Below, piece after piece: positions 1 through 5,139 of a stretch of 5,482 nucleotides of DNA (positions are counted from its first letter, which is position 1; each line of letters starts with the position of its first letter). The stretch is from Clostridia bacterium. GTDB lineage: Bacteria > Bacillota_E > SLMV01 > PUMD01. A program made the translations under genes and the position numbers. Under the pieces are notes generated by a model that was given only the letters and a program-made list of their open reading frames with translations, was not told the origin of the DNA and made no database searches. The DNA is taken from positions 1-5,482 of the forward strand of contig SKXF01000209.1 of the NCBI GenBank assembly GCA_007128555.1, given 5' to 3'.

Positions 1-146
1 GCCAGGAGTTCTCGTCCATCATGAGCCGTTCCAACCAGATTGAGGTCGTCCTGTTGTTCTATGTATTGCCCGACCAACTGACAGAGTTCCTTGTTGTCGT
101 CCGCGATTAGCACGTTAATCGACTCTTTCTCCCGGTCTGCTTGCAT
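1..146 (-). CDS. spo0A: Spo0A, sporulation master response regulator (N-terminal part, cut by window edge)
   Basis: Only the first 48 codons are inside the window; the gene continues past position 1. The protein begins MQADREKESINVLIADDNKE, a receiver domain in which a beta strand leads into the acidic pair D16-D17 that helps bind the metal ion. The following stretch (ELCQLVGQYIEQQDDLNLVG, then AHDGRE) matches the first helix and second strand of Spo0A proteins. The phosphoacceptor aspartate and the DNA-binding domain lie outside the window. Spo0A is the phosphorelay output that commits cells to sporulation by binding 0A boxes. The ATG at 146-144 is preceded by a strong Shine-Dalgarno, GGGAGGAGGG, a few bases upstream. 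The gene lies downstream of spoIVB on the same strand, the usual order in spore formers. Identity rests on recognition of the N-terminus and on the neighbour. Confidence 0.93.
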   Translation of the reverse strand, partial: MQADREKESINVLIADDNKELCQLVGQYIEQQDDLNLVGTAHDGRELL

Positions 147-187
147 ATTCACCCTCCTCCCAGTTGCTTCTCTGTTACTTTACTGCA

Positions 188-214
188 ATTCGTCAAACAA
201 TCCATCTCTCCTGC
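188..214 (-). promoter_or_regulatory. Candidate sigma-H promoter of spo0A
   Basis: Read on the minus strand, a -35-like GCAGGAGAG (214-206) is followed after 11 bases by GACGAAT (194-188). This fits the sigma-H pattern RnAGGAwww, 11-12 bases, RnnGAAT, except for two weak positions at the end of the -35. Transcription would begin near 181, giving a leader of about 35 bases before the spo0A ATG at 146. In Bacillus subtilis, spo0A has a sigma-H promoter induced at the onset of sporulation, so the position makes sense. The call is a consensus match by eye. Confidence 0.6.
189..195 (-). promoter_or_regulatory. 0A box 1 (Spo0A binding site), overlapping the -10 of the sigma-H promoter
   Basis: The minus strand reads TGACGAA, an exact match to the TGNCGAA 0A box. 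It overlaps the -10 element of the candidate sigma-H promoter. Binding here would be expected to block rather than help the polymerase. Confidence 0.55.
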
Positions 215-233
215 CCAAATCTTCCTCGCAAAT

Positions 234-240
234 TTCGTCA
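234..240 (-). promoter_or_regulatory. 0A box 2 (Spo0A binding site), upstream of the sigma-H promoter
   Basis: This is a second exact TGACGAA on the minus strand, 45 bp upstream of the first and in the same orientation, within AT-rich flanks. It lies about 55 bp upstream of the predicted start of transcription, a position where Spo0A~P typically activates. Two exact copies in a 150-base gap argue for autoregulation of spo0A. Confidence 0.6.
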
Positions 241-259
241 CATTCCGCCGGGTGCCATC

Positions 260-279
260 GAGAGGGCCCTCAGGCTCTC
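260..279 (-). terminator. Weak hairpin between spoIVB and spo0A
   Basis: On the minus strand GAGAG pairs with CTCTC, with an inner CC/GG, a TGA loop and a bulged GCC, about 20 bases after the spoIVB stop codon. No run of T follows, so it is at best a leaky terminator. Some readthrough from spoIVB into spo0A is likely. Confidence 0.25.
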
Positions 280-297
280 CCACCGCACTCCTCTCAC

Positions 298-1680
298 CTA
301 GCGTGACACAAAGGCTGCAATGCCACGCAAAGGTGCTGCTGGACTCTCAAGGGAATCGGAAACAAGCACTCCGAGCTCACGGGCCAACCATTCCGCGTAC
401 ACGCCATATCCACGTGTCGGATCGTTCACAAAGACGTGGGTCACCGCTCCCACAAGCCGCCCGTTTTGAAGAATCGGACTGCCACTCATGCCCTGAACGA
501 TACCGCCCGTGATGTCAACGAGCTCCGGATCGGTGATCCGAAGAATCATGCCCTTGGGGTCGGGATGATTCTGCACTTGAACCCTCTCGATCTCCACGCC
601 GAAACTCTGGATCTCACCTCCCCGGACCACCGTCAGTATCGTTGCCGGGCCCGGCTCAACTTCATGACGAAGGGCAATCCTCACCGACCCATCAAACATA
701 TCCTGTTCCGGCGGCAGCGTTCGCAGGTCACCGAACAGCCCCAGGGACGTGTTGGCATCGATGGTTCCAAGGACCTCATCGTCGGTGAAGACACCGATTT
801 TCTCGCCGGGAACTCCCCTTTCAGCCCCAGATATCCCAGATACGTCCGCCAGAACGATGCTGCCCTCCCTTATGGGAATGGGATACTGGCTCCGTCCGTC
901 AGATATTTCGTGACCGAGGGCGACAAAGCGCATGCTTTCCGGATCATATGCGGTCAGAGTTCCCACGCCAGCTGCTCCGTCCCGCACCAGGAGCCCCACG
1001 CGATACTGCCTCTGCAGGCGATCATAGTGCGGGAACACCACCACCTCGAAATCTCGCTCATCACGGCGGACCACCACTACCAGGGGCTCATCGGCTTCTC
1101 CCGCCGCCGTCACCCGTTCGGCCAGGTGTTCCTTCGATTCGAGCCGTTCGCCATTGATGCTCAAAATCAGGTCTCCGATCCGAATCCCGGCCTCCCGCGC
1201 GGGAAACCGGCTTCCAACGGTGTCCTGTACTGGCACATGATCAATCACCATGATGCCGTCGGAAGCTACGACGACCCCAATGGAGTGACCGGCCGGCCTG
1301 ATCTGTACAGGATCAACCGCCTCCACGGTCAGACGCCGAAAAGGAATGAATCCCAGCAAGCGGAATTCCAGCTGTACGATGCCAGGCTCGGTAGCCTGCA
1401 CCTGCACGGGCGAATCCGAGATTTTCAGCCACTGGGGACTGACCAATTCCCCGTTGATCAGCAGATTGGTCTGCTGTTGTGTCCGCACCGTCACACCAAA
1501 AGGAAGGGCCTCCATAATCGACTTGACATCCTGGCCGGAAACGATCTGCACCCGTTCCGGCAACGACACCAGCGATTGGTACTCGGCACTGCTGCAGAGC
1601 AACACGATGCCAATGATAATTACCAACCCTATGATATTTCGCTTTTTTAATTGTCTCAGACCATCATCTCCCTCCTGCAC
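298..1680 (-). CDS. spoIVB: SpoIVB, PDZ-containing serine peptidase of sporulation (S55 family)
   Basis: SpoIVB is secreted by the forespore into the space between the spore membranes. There it cleaves SpoIVFA and so triggers pro-sigma-K processing in the mother cell. Numbered from the GTG at 1680 (460 residues), there is one membrane segment at about 15-30 (NIIGLVIIIGIVLLCSS), a PDZ domain at about 123-205 (AREAGIRIGDLILSINGE), and the peptidase domain after it. The triad is visible: H257 in LGHEISDG, D384 in ITDPEL and S399 in GIVQGMSGSPI. The spacing from His to Ser (142) and from Asp to Ser (15) equals that of Bacillus subtilis H236/D363/S378 as I remember it. The C-terminal block AVTHVFVNDPTRGYGVYAEW is also typical. 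The start is uncertain. An ATG at 1770 has no ribosome binding site. The GTG at 1680 has a weak AAAGGA. The best Shine-Dalgarno (AGGAGGGAG) precedes a CTG at 1659. The product call is firm. Confidence 0.95.
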   Translation of the reverse strand: MQEGDDGLRQLKKRNIIGLVIIIGIVLLCSSAEYQSLVSLPERVQIVSGQDVKSIMEALPFGVTVRTQQQTNLLINGELVSPQWLKISDSPVQVQATEPGIVQLEFRLLGFIPFRRLTVEAVDPVQIRPAGHSIGVVVASDGIMVIDHVPVQDTVGSRFPAREAGIRIGDLILSINGERLESKEHLAERVTAAGEADEPLVVVVRRDERDFEVVVFPHYDRLQRQYRVGLLVRDGAAGVGTLTAYDPESMRFVALGHEISDGRSQYPIPIREGSIVLADVSGISGAERGVPGEKIGVFTDDEVLGTIDANTSLGLFGDLRTLPPEQDMFDGSVRIALRHEVEPGPATILTVVRGGEIQSFGVEIERVQVQNHPDPKGMILRITDPELVDITGGIVQGMSGSPILQNGRLVGAVTHVFVNDPTRGYGVYAEWLARELGVLVSDSLESPAAPLRGIAAFVSR

Positions 1681-1784
1681 CTGATTCACGTCCTTTCTCT
1701 GATCATGAGCAATCTTAGACTCTCCGCGAGAAGGCGAGCTATGATGGTGAATTCTTAGCACCGGACCCATCTATATTGATGGGA

Positions 1785-1796
1785 ATTGTTTACAAT
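1785..1796. repeat. Small dyad ATTGT-TT-ACAAT in the divergent spoIVB/gltX region
   Basis: A perfect inverted repeat with 5-bp arms and a TT centre lies just upstream of the first in-frame ATG of spoIVB and upstream of the gltX promoter. It could be an operator for either gene. No known regulator motif is recognised. Confidence 0.3.
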
Positions 1797-1812
1797 AGGT
1801 GCGGGACCGACC

Positions 1813-1841
1813 TTGCTCACACCATGGGCTTCCAATATGAT
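1813..1841 (+). promoter_or_regulatory. Candidate sigma-A promoter of gltX
   Basis: TTGCTC (1813-1818) and TATGAT (1836-1841) are separated by exactly 17 bases. The -10 matches consensus at five of six positions and the -35 at three. Transcription would start near 1848, giving a leader of about 110 bases before gltX. Confidence 0.45.
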
Positions 1842-1870
1842 GGATACGACCCATCAGTTCTCGTTTTTTT

Positions 1871-1969
1871 GGGCCCATCACAGTGCTGGCAAATCGAATA
1901 ACAAATCCATCGACAGAGGGAGCGTGAGAAGTCCCGGAGATGGGCCCCAGGAAGGCCAGGTGCCGGGAC
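1871..1969 (+). promoter_or_regulatory. gltX leader with two overlapping inverted repeats around the ribosome binding site
   Basis: Repeat A is GGGCCCATC (1871-1879) with GATGGGCCC (1939-1947), nine perfect pairs that end one base before the Shine-Dalgarno AGGAAGG (1949-1955). Repeat B is GTCCCGG (1931-1937) with CCGGGAC (1963-1969), seven perfect pairs whose loop contains both the Shine-Dalgarno and the GTG start. The 5' arm of B lies in the loop of A and its 3' arm lies outside, so the two stems must either alternate or form a pseudoknot. This suggests translational control of gltX. No ligand or known riboswitch class is recognised, and the T-box consensus is absent. Confidence 0.4.
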
Positions 1970-3396
1970 GGCAAACATTGAACGTAAGAGTAAGATTCGC
2001 ACCTAGCCCCACCGGATACATGCATGTGGGCAATGTCCGAACCGCCCTGTTCAACTGGCTGTTTGCCCGAAGCAAGAACGGGACATTTGTTCTACGCATT
2101 GAAGACACCGATCTGCAACGCCACGTCGAGGACGCCATGAACGTGATCACAGAAGGACTGTCCTGGCTGGGTATGGATTGGGACGAGGGCCCGGGAAGAG
2201 GTGGGAACTACGGTCCCTACTTCCAAAGTGAACGAGGTGAGCTATACCGCCGTGATGTGGAAAGACTCATCGAAGCCGGTCTCGCCTACCCGTGCGACTG
2301 CGAACTGCAAGACAGAGATGCCGACGCCCAATGCCCATGCAGGGCCCTCCAGGGAAAACAGGGTGATCGCATGAGGGACGGCATCGCTGTCCGCTTTGCC
2401 AATCCCGGTGGAACGACATCCTTCGAGGACATCGTCCAGGGTGCACTGGACATCGACAATAAACAGTTCGGCGATTTCGTGTTGATCAAATCTGACACCA
2501 CGCCCACGTACAACTTCGCCAACGTAGTCGACGATCACGCCATGGAGATCACCCACATCATGCGTGGCGATGATCACCTTTCAAACACTCCCAGGCAGCT
2601 GATGCTATATAAAGCCCTCGGATACCGTCCACCTGAGTTCGCGCACCTCCCCCAGATCCTTGCCTCGGACGGACATCGCCTGAGCAAACGGCACGGGGCA
2701 GTGTCCCTCACTGAGTATCGCGATGAGGGCTTTTTGCCCGAGGCCCTGATGAACTACCTCGCTCTTCTCGGCTGGTCGGCCGAGGGAGAACAGGAATTCT
2801 TCTCCCCCGAAGAGCTTATCGCCCAGTTCAGTCTCGACCGTGTCAGGAAAAGCGCAAGCCAGTTCGATCGGCAGAAGCTGATCCACCTGAACTCCCTACA
2901 TATGGAGCAATTGCCTACCGGGGACCAGGCTCATCTTGCCCTGGAAGCGCTTTGCCGAGCGGGAATCCTGGAGGAGCCCATCAGCGACGATACCCGGGAC
3001 TACATGGGCCAGGTCCTGGAGGCCCTCGGATCTCGGTTCAAGTACGGTGACCAGATCATTGAATTTGGTGCCCACTTCTTCACGGAAGACGTCACGATCA
3101 GCGAAGATCTGTACTCCTACCTGGGTTCACCAGCTGTCAGACGTGCCATCGCCACGGCCCGAGAGGCCCTGGCAGAGGTGCGGGACTGGAACGAAAGCGA
3201 GATCGAGGACATTGTGCGATCCTCTGCCAGCCAGTTCGACCTGAAAGCCGCACCCCTGATCCACGCCATACGGGTCGCCTTGTCGGGCGCGACCGTGGGA
3301 CCGAGCCTGTTCACCCTCGTTCACCTCGTCGGTCAACAGCGATCCGTGCGCAGGCTCCAGACCGCTCTCGACCAGGTGCCGGAAGAAGCAACCTAG
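1960..3396 (+). CDS. gltX: Glutamyl-tRNA synthetase (class I)
   Basis: The enzyme joins glutamate to tRNA-Glu using ATP, and in many Bacillota also to tRNA-Gln for later amidation. Numbered from the GTG at 1960 (478 residues, normal for the family), the signatures are: FAPSPTG at 13-19 followed by the HIGH-type motif HVGN at 22-25; GPYFQSERGELY at 85-96; RGDDHLSNTPRQ at 202-213; and the KMSKS-type loop LSKRHG at 241-246. The C-terminal anticodon-binding domain ends with a typical GQQRSVRRLQTAL stretch. A CxC-x10-CxC cluster (C112, C114, C125, C127) should bind zinc. The GTG was chosen because AGGAAGG lies four bases upstream; a TTG at 1978 (472 residues) is the alternative and begins right at the conserved NVRVRFAPSPTG. 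The open frame runs back to 1786, but that part resembles no GltX N-terminus. The usual partners cysE and cysS do not follow; a terminator does. Confidence 0.96.
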   Translation: MPGRQTLNVRVRFAPSPTGYMHVGNVRTALFNWLFARSKNGTFVLRIEDTDLQRHVEDAMNVITEGLSWLGMDWDEGPGRGGNYGPYFQSERGELYRRDVERLIEAGLAYPCDCELQDRDADAQCPCRALQGKQGDRMRDGIAVRFANPGGTTSFEDIVQGALDIDNKQFGDFVLIKSDTTPTYNFANVVDDHAMEITHIMRGDDHLSNTPRQLMLYKALGYRPPEFAHLPQILASDGHRLSKRHGAVSLTEYRDEGFLPEALMNYLALLGWSAEGEQEFFSPEELIAQFSLDRVRKSASQFDRQKLIHLNSLHMEQLPTGDQAHLALEALCRAGILEEPISDDTRDYMGQVLEALGSRFKYGDQIIEFGAHFFTEDVTISEDLYSYLGSPAVRRAIATAREALAEVRDWNESEIEDIVRSSASQFDLKAAPLIHAIRVALSGATVGPSLFTLVHLVGQQRSVRRLQTALDQVPEEAT

Positions 3397-3412
3397 ATTG
3401 ACCTGGATTGCT

Positions 3413-3441
3413 GGGGCCACTTACATCTAGGTGGCCCCTTT
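3413..3441 (+). terminator. Intrinsic terminator of gltX
   Basis: GGGGCCAC (3413-3420) and GTGGCCCC (3431-3438) form eight perfect pairs around a 10-base loop, followed by TTTC. The hairpin starts 17 bases after the gltX stop codon. The T run is short but the stem is very GC-rich. Confidence 0.75.
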
Positions 3442-3495
3442 CATCCATCAAGTCCCCCTGTACGACAAACCACAGATGCTCCCCGATCGATGAAA

Positions 3496-3592
3496 CGGGA
3501 CTCAACGCAAGTGAACGAGGACAGAATGCCTTGAGTGCGTTGAGAGTTGGACTGTAAGCCGTAGCATCGCACCGATCTCCGGTGATGTCCCG
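3496..3592. ncRNA. Candidate structured RNA: compact three-way junction, strand unknown
   Basis: Three helices close on each other. P1 is CGGGA (3496-3500) with TCCCG (3588-3592). P2 is CTCAACGCA (3501-3509) with TGCGTTGAG (3536-3544), nine perfect pairs. P3 is CACCG (3570-3574) with CGGTG (3580-3584), extended by CAT/ATG (3565-3567 with 3585-3587) across a two-base bulge. P1 runs directly into P2 and P3 directly into P1, leaving only 3545-3564 as an unpaired joiner. No known family is recognised. It could be a leader element of the regulator gene, an independent small RNA, or a DNA feature. Confidence 0.35.
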
Positions 3593-3685
3593 AAATTCTC
3601 CTATGCCACCAGCGAGATCCCGCGAGGGGTTTCTTCGCACGAAGATTTTGCCTCGACTTATGCCAACAATACAGCTTATCACCAT

Positions 3686-3713
3686 ACAGGAACACCGGTG
3701 GTGTACAGCGAAG
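3686..3713 (+). promoter_or_regulatory. Candidate sigma-H promoter of the regulator/peptide operon
   Basis: ACAGGAACA (3686-3694) and AGCGAAG (3707-3713) are separated by 12 bases. This fits RnAGGAwww, 11-12 bases, RnnGAAT, with one weak base in each element. Transcription would start near 3722, about 70 bases before the ATG at 3795. Several phr pheromone genes of Bacillus subtilis use sigma-H promoters, which makes the match more interesting. A TATAAA at 3718-3723 could instead be a sigma-A -10, but it lacks a matching -35. Confidence 0.35.
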
Positions 3714-3730
3714 AGTTTATAAACCGCTGT
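3705..3730. promoter_or_regulatory. Dyad ACAGCG/CGCTGT, possible operator
   Basis: ACAGCG (3705-3710) and CGCTGT (3725-3730) form perfect 6-bp arms 14 bases apart around the palindrome TTTATAAA (3716-3723). The site overlaps the candidate promoter and transcription start. A dimeric XRE-type regulator would be expected to bind a site of this shape, so autoregulation by the downstream gene product is plausible. A neighbouring palindrome CACCGGTG (3693-3700) is a second candidate site. Confidence 0.35.
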
Positions 3731-3794
3731 CTGCTTGCTGCCTGATGACCATTACATCGACATACTCACTGAAGATAGACGGAGAGGGAACCTT

Positions 3795-5123
3795 ATGCCC
3801 AGTATTTGCGATTTGATTCGGCAGTTTCGCAGGGAAAGGGGTCTGTCACAGGCAAAGATGAGTGCTGGAATCTGCAGCCGCTCGCATCTGAGCCATATCG
3901 AAAGCGGTCGGCGTCTTCCCAGCCCCCAGGTACTTGCCAAACTGTCCGATCGGTTGAACGTTGAACTGATCGAGTTCTTTGATGAATACCTTAATTCGGC
4001 GATCACTATAGCAGGCTGTCTCCAATTTTCCAGGGAACTGACCAGGAGAGGGTACTACAAGGAAGCTGAGAGCGCCCTTGACGCTTCGAAACAGATCATC
4101 CAGCGAGGGCTAGCTGATGCCGAAACCTGGTACAAGTTCAGAAGAGACTACAAGGATGCCCTGGGATATTGGCATCGACACCGGGGAGAGCACGACGCAG
4201 CCCTCAGGACGTATCGGGAGTACCTGGAATTATGCAGCCGGCGACCGTCAAACCAATACCACCTGGCTCGAGCGCATTTTGTCGTGGGCAACAACACCAT
4301 GTACGTGGAAGGCTACAGGGAAGCAAAGCAACCGCTGCTCCTGGCGCTCAGCCATGTTCTGAGCTTGAACCCCAGGGAATCAACGGTCAGCTCACACCTG
4401 GTCATCGAGCTGCATGAGAAGATCGTCCAGGCAGTTCTGCATGTTCTGGTCAGGCTGAAAGACTATGCGGTGACCAGGGTTCTCTTCCAGATGGCCAGGC
4501 TTCGATGGGCTGAGCTGGGTATCTTGAAAGAACCGAACGAGAGCATCCTGCTGAATGCGGGCGTGAGTCTCCTGGGTTTGGGCGAGACTGAAGAGGCGAA
4601 GAAGATGTTCCAGGAGATACTGGGCCGGGACGAGATCGACCCATCCAACCGCAGAGCATGCCTGGCTAACCTGGGCTTGATCCATCGCATCATGGGCAAA
4701 CCTCACAGAGCGCTGGCTGTCCTGAAAGAGGCCTGGGAACTCTATCAGAAGCAAGGAGGCTGGCAGGGACGGGCTGTCGTTAACGGGATTGCCCAGTGCC
4801 ACCTGGAGCTTGCGAACGATGAAGAAGCCGCAGCCTGGGTCAGGCTGGCGGAGGACATTCGAGAAGCATACCCCCTTGATCCAGATCCCGACTCCGTGGC
4901 ACAGACCCTCGTGATTAAGTCGAAGCTATTGCGCCACCTGAACACAAATGAGGGACTGGCCTGCCTGGAAGAGGCAGAGCACCTGGAACTCTCCCAGGAG
5001 AGCCGCTGGGGAATCGCCTTTGAGAAGCTGAGATACCGGATTGAAGGAGGACACGCGCTAACGAATATTGTCAAAGATCTCGATACCTTAGAGAGGAGGC
5101 TTCCGGGCCTATTTCTCCTGTAG
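3795..5123 (+). CDS. XRE-type HTH regulator with C-terminal TPR domain, RRNPP (PlcR-like) peptide receptor candidate
   Basis: The protein has 442 residues. Residues 5-60 form a Cro/C1-type helix-turn-helix (LIRQFRRERGLSQAKMSAGI, then HLSHIESGRRLPSPQVLAKL). The pattern, with the IESG turn and a following FFDEYL, recalls PlcR. The rest is helical with TPR-like repeats, clearest at about 119-147, 250-276, 287-318 and 327-352 (for example ACLANLGLIHRIMGKPHRAL). There is no signal peptide or membrane segment, so it acts in the cytoplasm on DNA. At 442 residues it is longer than PlcR (about 285), implying extra TPR units. The ATG at 3795 is preceded by GGAGAGGG six bases upstream; an earlier in-frame start at 3735 has no such site. 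A small exported peptide gene follows 16 bases after the stop, and its ribosome binding site begins on the last base of this stop codon. The family assignment is firm; the role as a pheromone receptor is inferred from architecture and neighbour. Confidence 0.85.
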   Translation: MPSICDLIRQFRRERGLSQAKMSAGICSRSHLSHIESGRRLPSPQVLAKLSDRLNVELIEFFDEYLNSAITIAGCLQFSRELTRRGYYKEAESALDASKQIIQRGLADAETWYKFRRDYKDALGYWHRHRGEHDAALRTYREYLELCSRRPSNQYHLARAHFVVGNNTMYVEGYREAKQPLLLALSHVLSLNPRESTVSSHLVIELHEKIVQAVLHVLVRLKDYAVTRVLFQMARLRWAELGILKEPNESILLNAGVSLLGLGETEEAKKMFQEILGRDEIDPSNRRACLANLGLIHRIMGKPHRALAVLKEAWELYQKQGGWQGRAVVNGIAQCHLELANDEEAAAWVRLAEDIREAYPLDPDPDSVAQTLVIKSKLLRHLNTNEGLACLEEAEHLELSQESRWGIAFEKLRYRIEGGHALTNIVKDLDTLERRLPGLFLL

Positions 5124-5125
5124 GG

Positions 5126-5134
5126 AGGAGGTGA
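5126..5134 (+). promoter_or_regulatory. Perfect ribosome binding site AGGAGGTGA for the peptide gene
   Basis: Nine bases match the full complement of the 16S rRNA 3' end, with five bases before the ATG at 5140. The site lies just after the regulator's stop codon (5121-5123), so translation may be coupled. It decides the ATG at 5140 over the GTG at 5131, which lies inside the site itself. Confidence 0.85.
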
Positions 5135-5139
5135 GTCCG

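Larger units (their letters stand above)
3442..3794. other. Gene-free gap of about 350 bases with structured and regulatory elements
   Basis: No open frame here has a convincing ribosome binding site and recognisable protein character. The gap holds a candidate three-way-junction RNA (3496-3592) and a further hairpin at 3623-3655. In that hairpin CGAGG pairs with CCTCG on the outside, and TCTTCG/CGAAGA forms the inner dyad at 3632-3645. The promoter and operator candidates of the downstream regulator gene lie at 3686-3730. Confidence 0.6.

Noticed and set aside
436..1650. A 404-codon plus-strand open frame opposite spoIVB
   Set aside because: It is the antisense shadow of spoIVB, whose catalytic triad and PDZ domain are unmistakable. 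The shadow has no ribosome binding site and no family character.
1838..1870. A terminator: TGATGG/CCATCA hairpin followed by TTTTTTT
   Set aside because: The stem is only six pairs with A/T-rich content, the T run begins seven bases after it, and the stem overlaps the candidate -10 element, so the transcript would not contain it all.
1786..1959. An N-terminal extension of GltX starting at the TTG at 1786
   Set aside because: GluRS proteins begin a few residues before the FAPSPTG motif. The extension has no ribosome binding site, crosses the candidate promoter and includes the leader dyads.
1848..1980. A T-box leader for gltX
   Set aside because: The conserved antiterminator sequence (AGGGTGG-ACCGCG type) is not present, and the leader is too short for a full T-box with a specifier stem.
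3311..3685. A 124-codon minus-strand frame in the gap after gltX
   Set aside because: It runs through the gltX terminator and into the antisense of gltX, lacks a good ribosome binding site, and overlaps perfect inverted repeats that explain the sequence better.
3735..3794. An upstream start of the HTH-TPR regulator at 3735
   Set aside because: No ribosome binding site precedes it, while GGAGAGGG is well placed before the ATG at 3795, where the HTH domain begins normally.
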